Shown here: one piece after another, positions 63,902 to 64,000 of the stretch | Layout: each line of letters begins with the position of its first letter | Position numbering within the stretch: position 1 is the stretch's first letter | Source: Fluviicola sp. | GTDB taxonomy: Bacteria > Bacteroidota > Bacteroidia > Flavobacteriales_D > Crocinitomicaceae | NCBI GenBank assembly: GCA_002734085.1 | Contig: NVXV01000010.1 | Location: 59,053-123,052 of the forward strand | Length of the DNA: 64,000 nt | Reading direction: 5' to 3' | Notes under the pieces: generated by a model | What the model saw: only the letters and a program-made list of their open reading frames with translations | Told to the model about the DNA's origin: nothing | The model's database searches: none | Position numbers and translations under genes: made by a program

Positions 63902-64000
63902 TTTTGAAGCAAATTAATCGTGAAAACTAGTAGCTTTTTCTTTTGTTAAAGATAGAAAAGTATATTAATATGAAGGTAGAAACTATAAATCTAGGTTAGA

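Noticed and set aside
1-64000. tRNA or rRNA genes
   Set aside because: No cloverleaf-like segment or rRNA signature was noticed in the intergenic regions, but a covariance search was not possible.

Overview
The window (64 kb, AT-rich) comes from a Bacteroidota chromosome, most likely order Flavobacteriales. The evidence is: two PorP/SprF-type proteins of the type IX secretion system (T9SS); eight secreted proteins ending in T9SS sorting domains; Bacteroidota-restricted families (DUF4293, DUF4199-like, DUF3078, DUF3667, N-terminally extended Rho); promoter-like TAnnTTTG motifs; and almost no Shine-Dalgarno sequences. No rRNA, tRNA, CRISPR array, transposase or recombinase was seen.

Layout. 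1-1.7 kb: two PorP/SprF genes. 2-8 kb: a GNAT-nitrilase fusion, a Dph6-like ATP pyrophosphatase, an unknown kinase-like protein and an RND exporter. 8-17.6 kb: secreted proteins and hydrolases (two paralogous T9SS cargo proteins, M61 peptidase, sialidase-like protein, GH18-CUB protein) plus a coiled-coil lipoprotein. 17.7-20.4 kb: a patchy accessory zone with one integron-like cassette, small lipoproteins, a CPBP protease and a gene remnant. 20.4-28 kb: an S37-like peptidase, two T9SS cargo proteins, an AraC/HMA-MauE metal-response pair and an unknown helical protein. 28.0-28.4 kb: an intergenic tandem array of exact 21-bp period. 28.5-35 kb: an integron-type cassette array without a visible integrase, carrying defence-like genes (HEPN-like protein, RlaP-like nucleotidyltransferase, HNH endonuclease) and hypothetical genes. 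35-37 kb: a lipoprotein, a frameshifted KilA-N protein and a TIP30-like SDR. 37-64 kb: mostly core chromosome (ABC-F, rho, UDG, thiolase, TatA, Ca/Na antiporter, PCD, adenine deaminase) mixed with large T9SS cargo proteins, an ECF sigma/anti-sigma-like pair and a WD40-caspase protein.

The most notable feature is the cassette array. Six segments each begin with a GTT-type core and end with a sequence complementary to their own start over 8-10 nt. They are separated by imperfect palindromes, three of which share a CCTGCGGG hairpin tip. This is the geometry of integron gene cassettes and attC sites, and no integrase gene is visible in the window, so it resembles a CALIN (attC cluster lacking an integrase). 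The 21-bp array just upstream, a REPIN-like pair, repeated terminators and a family of ~130-bp palindromes add to the accessory character of the 17-36 kb region.
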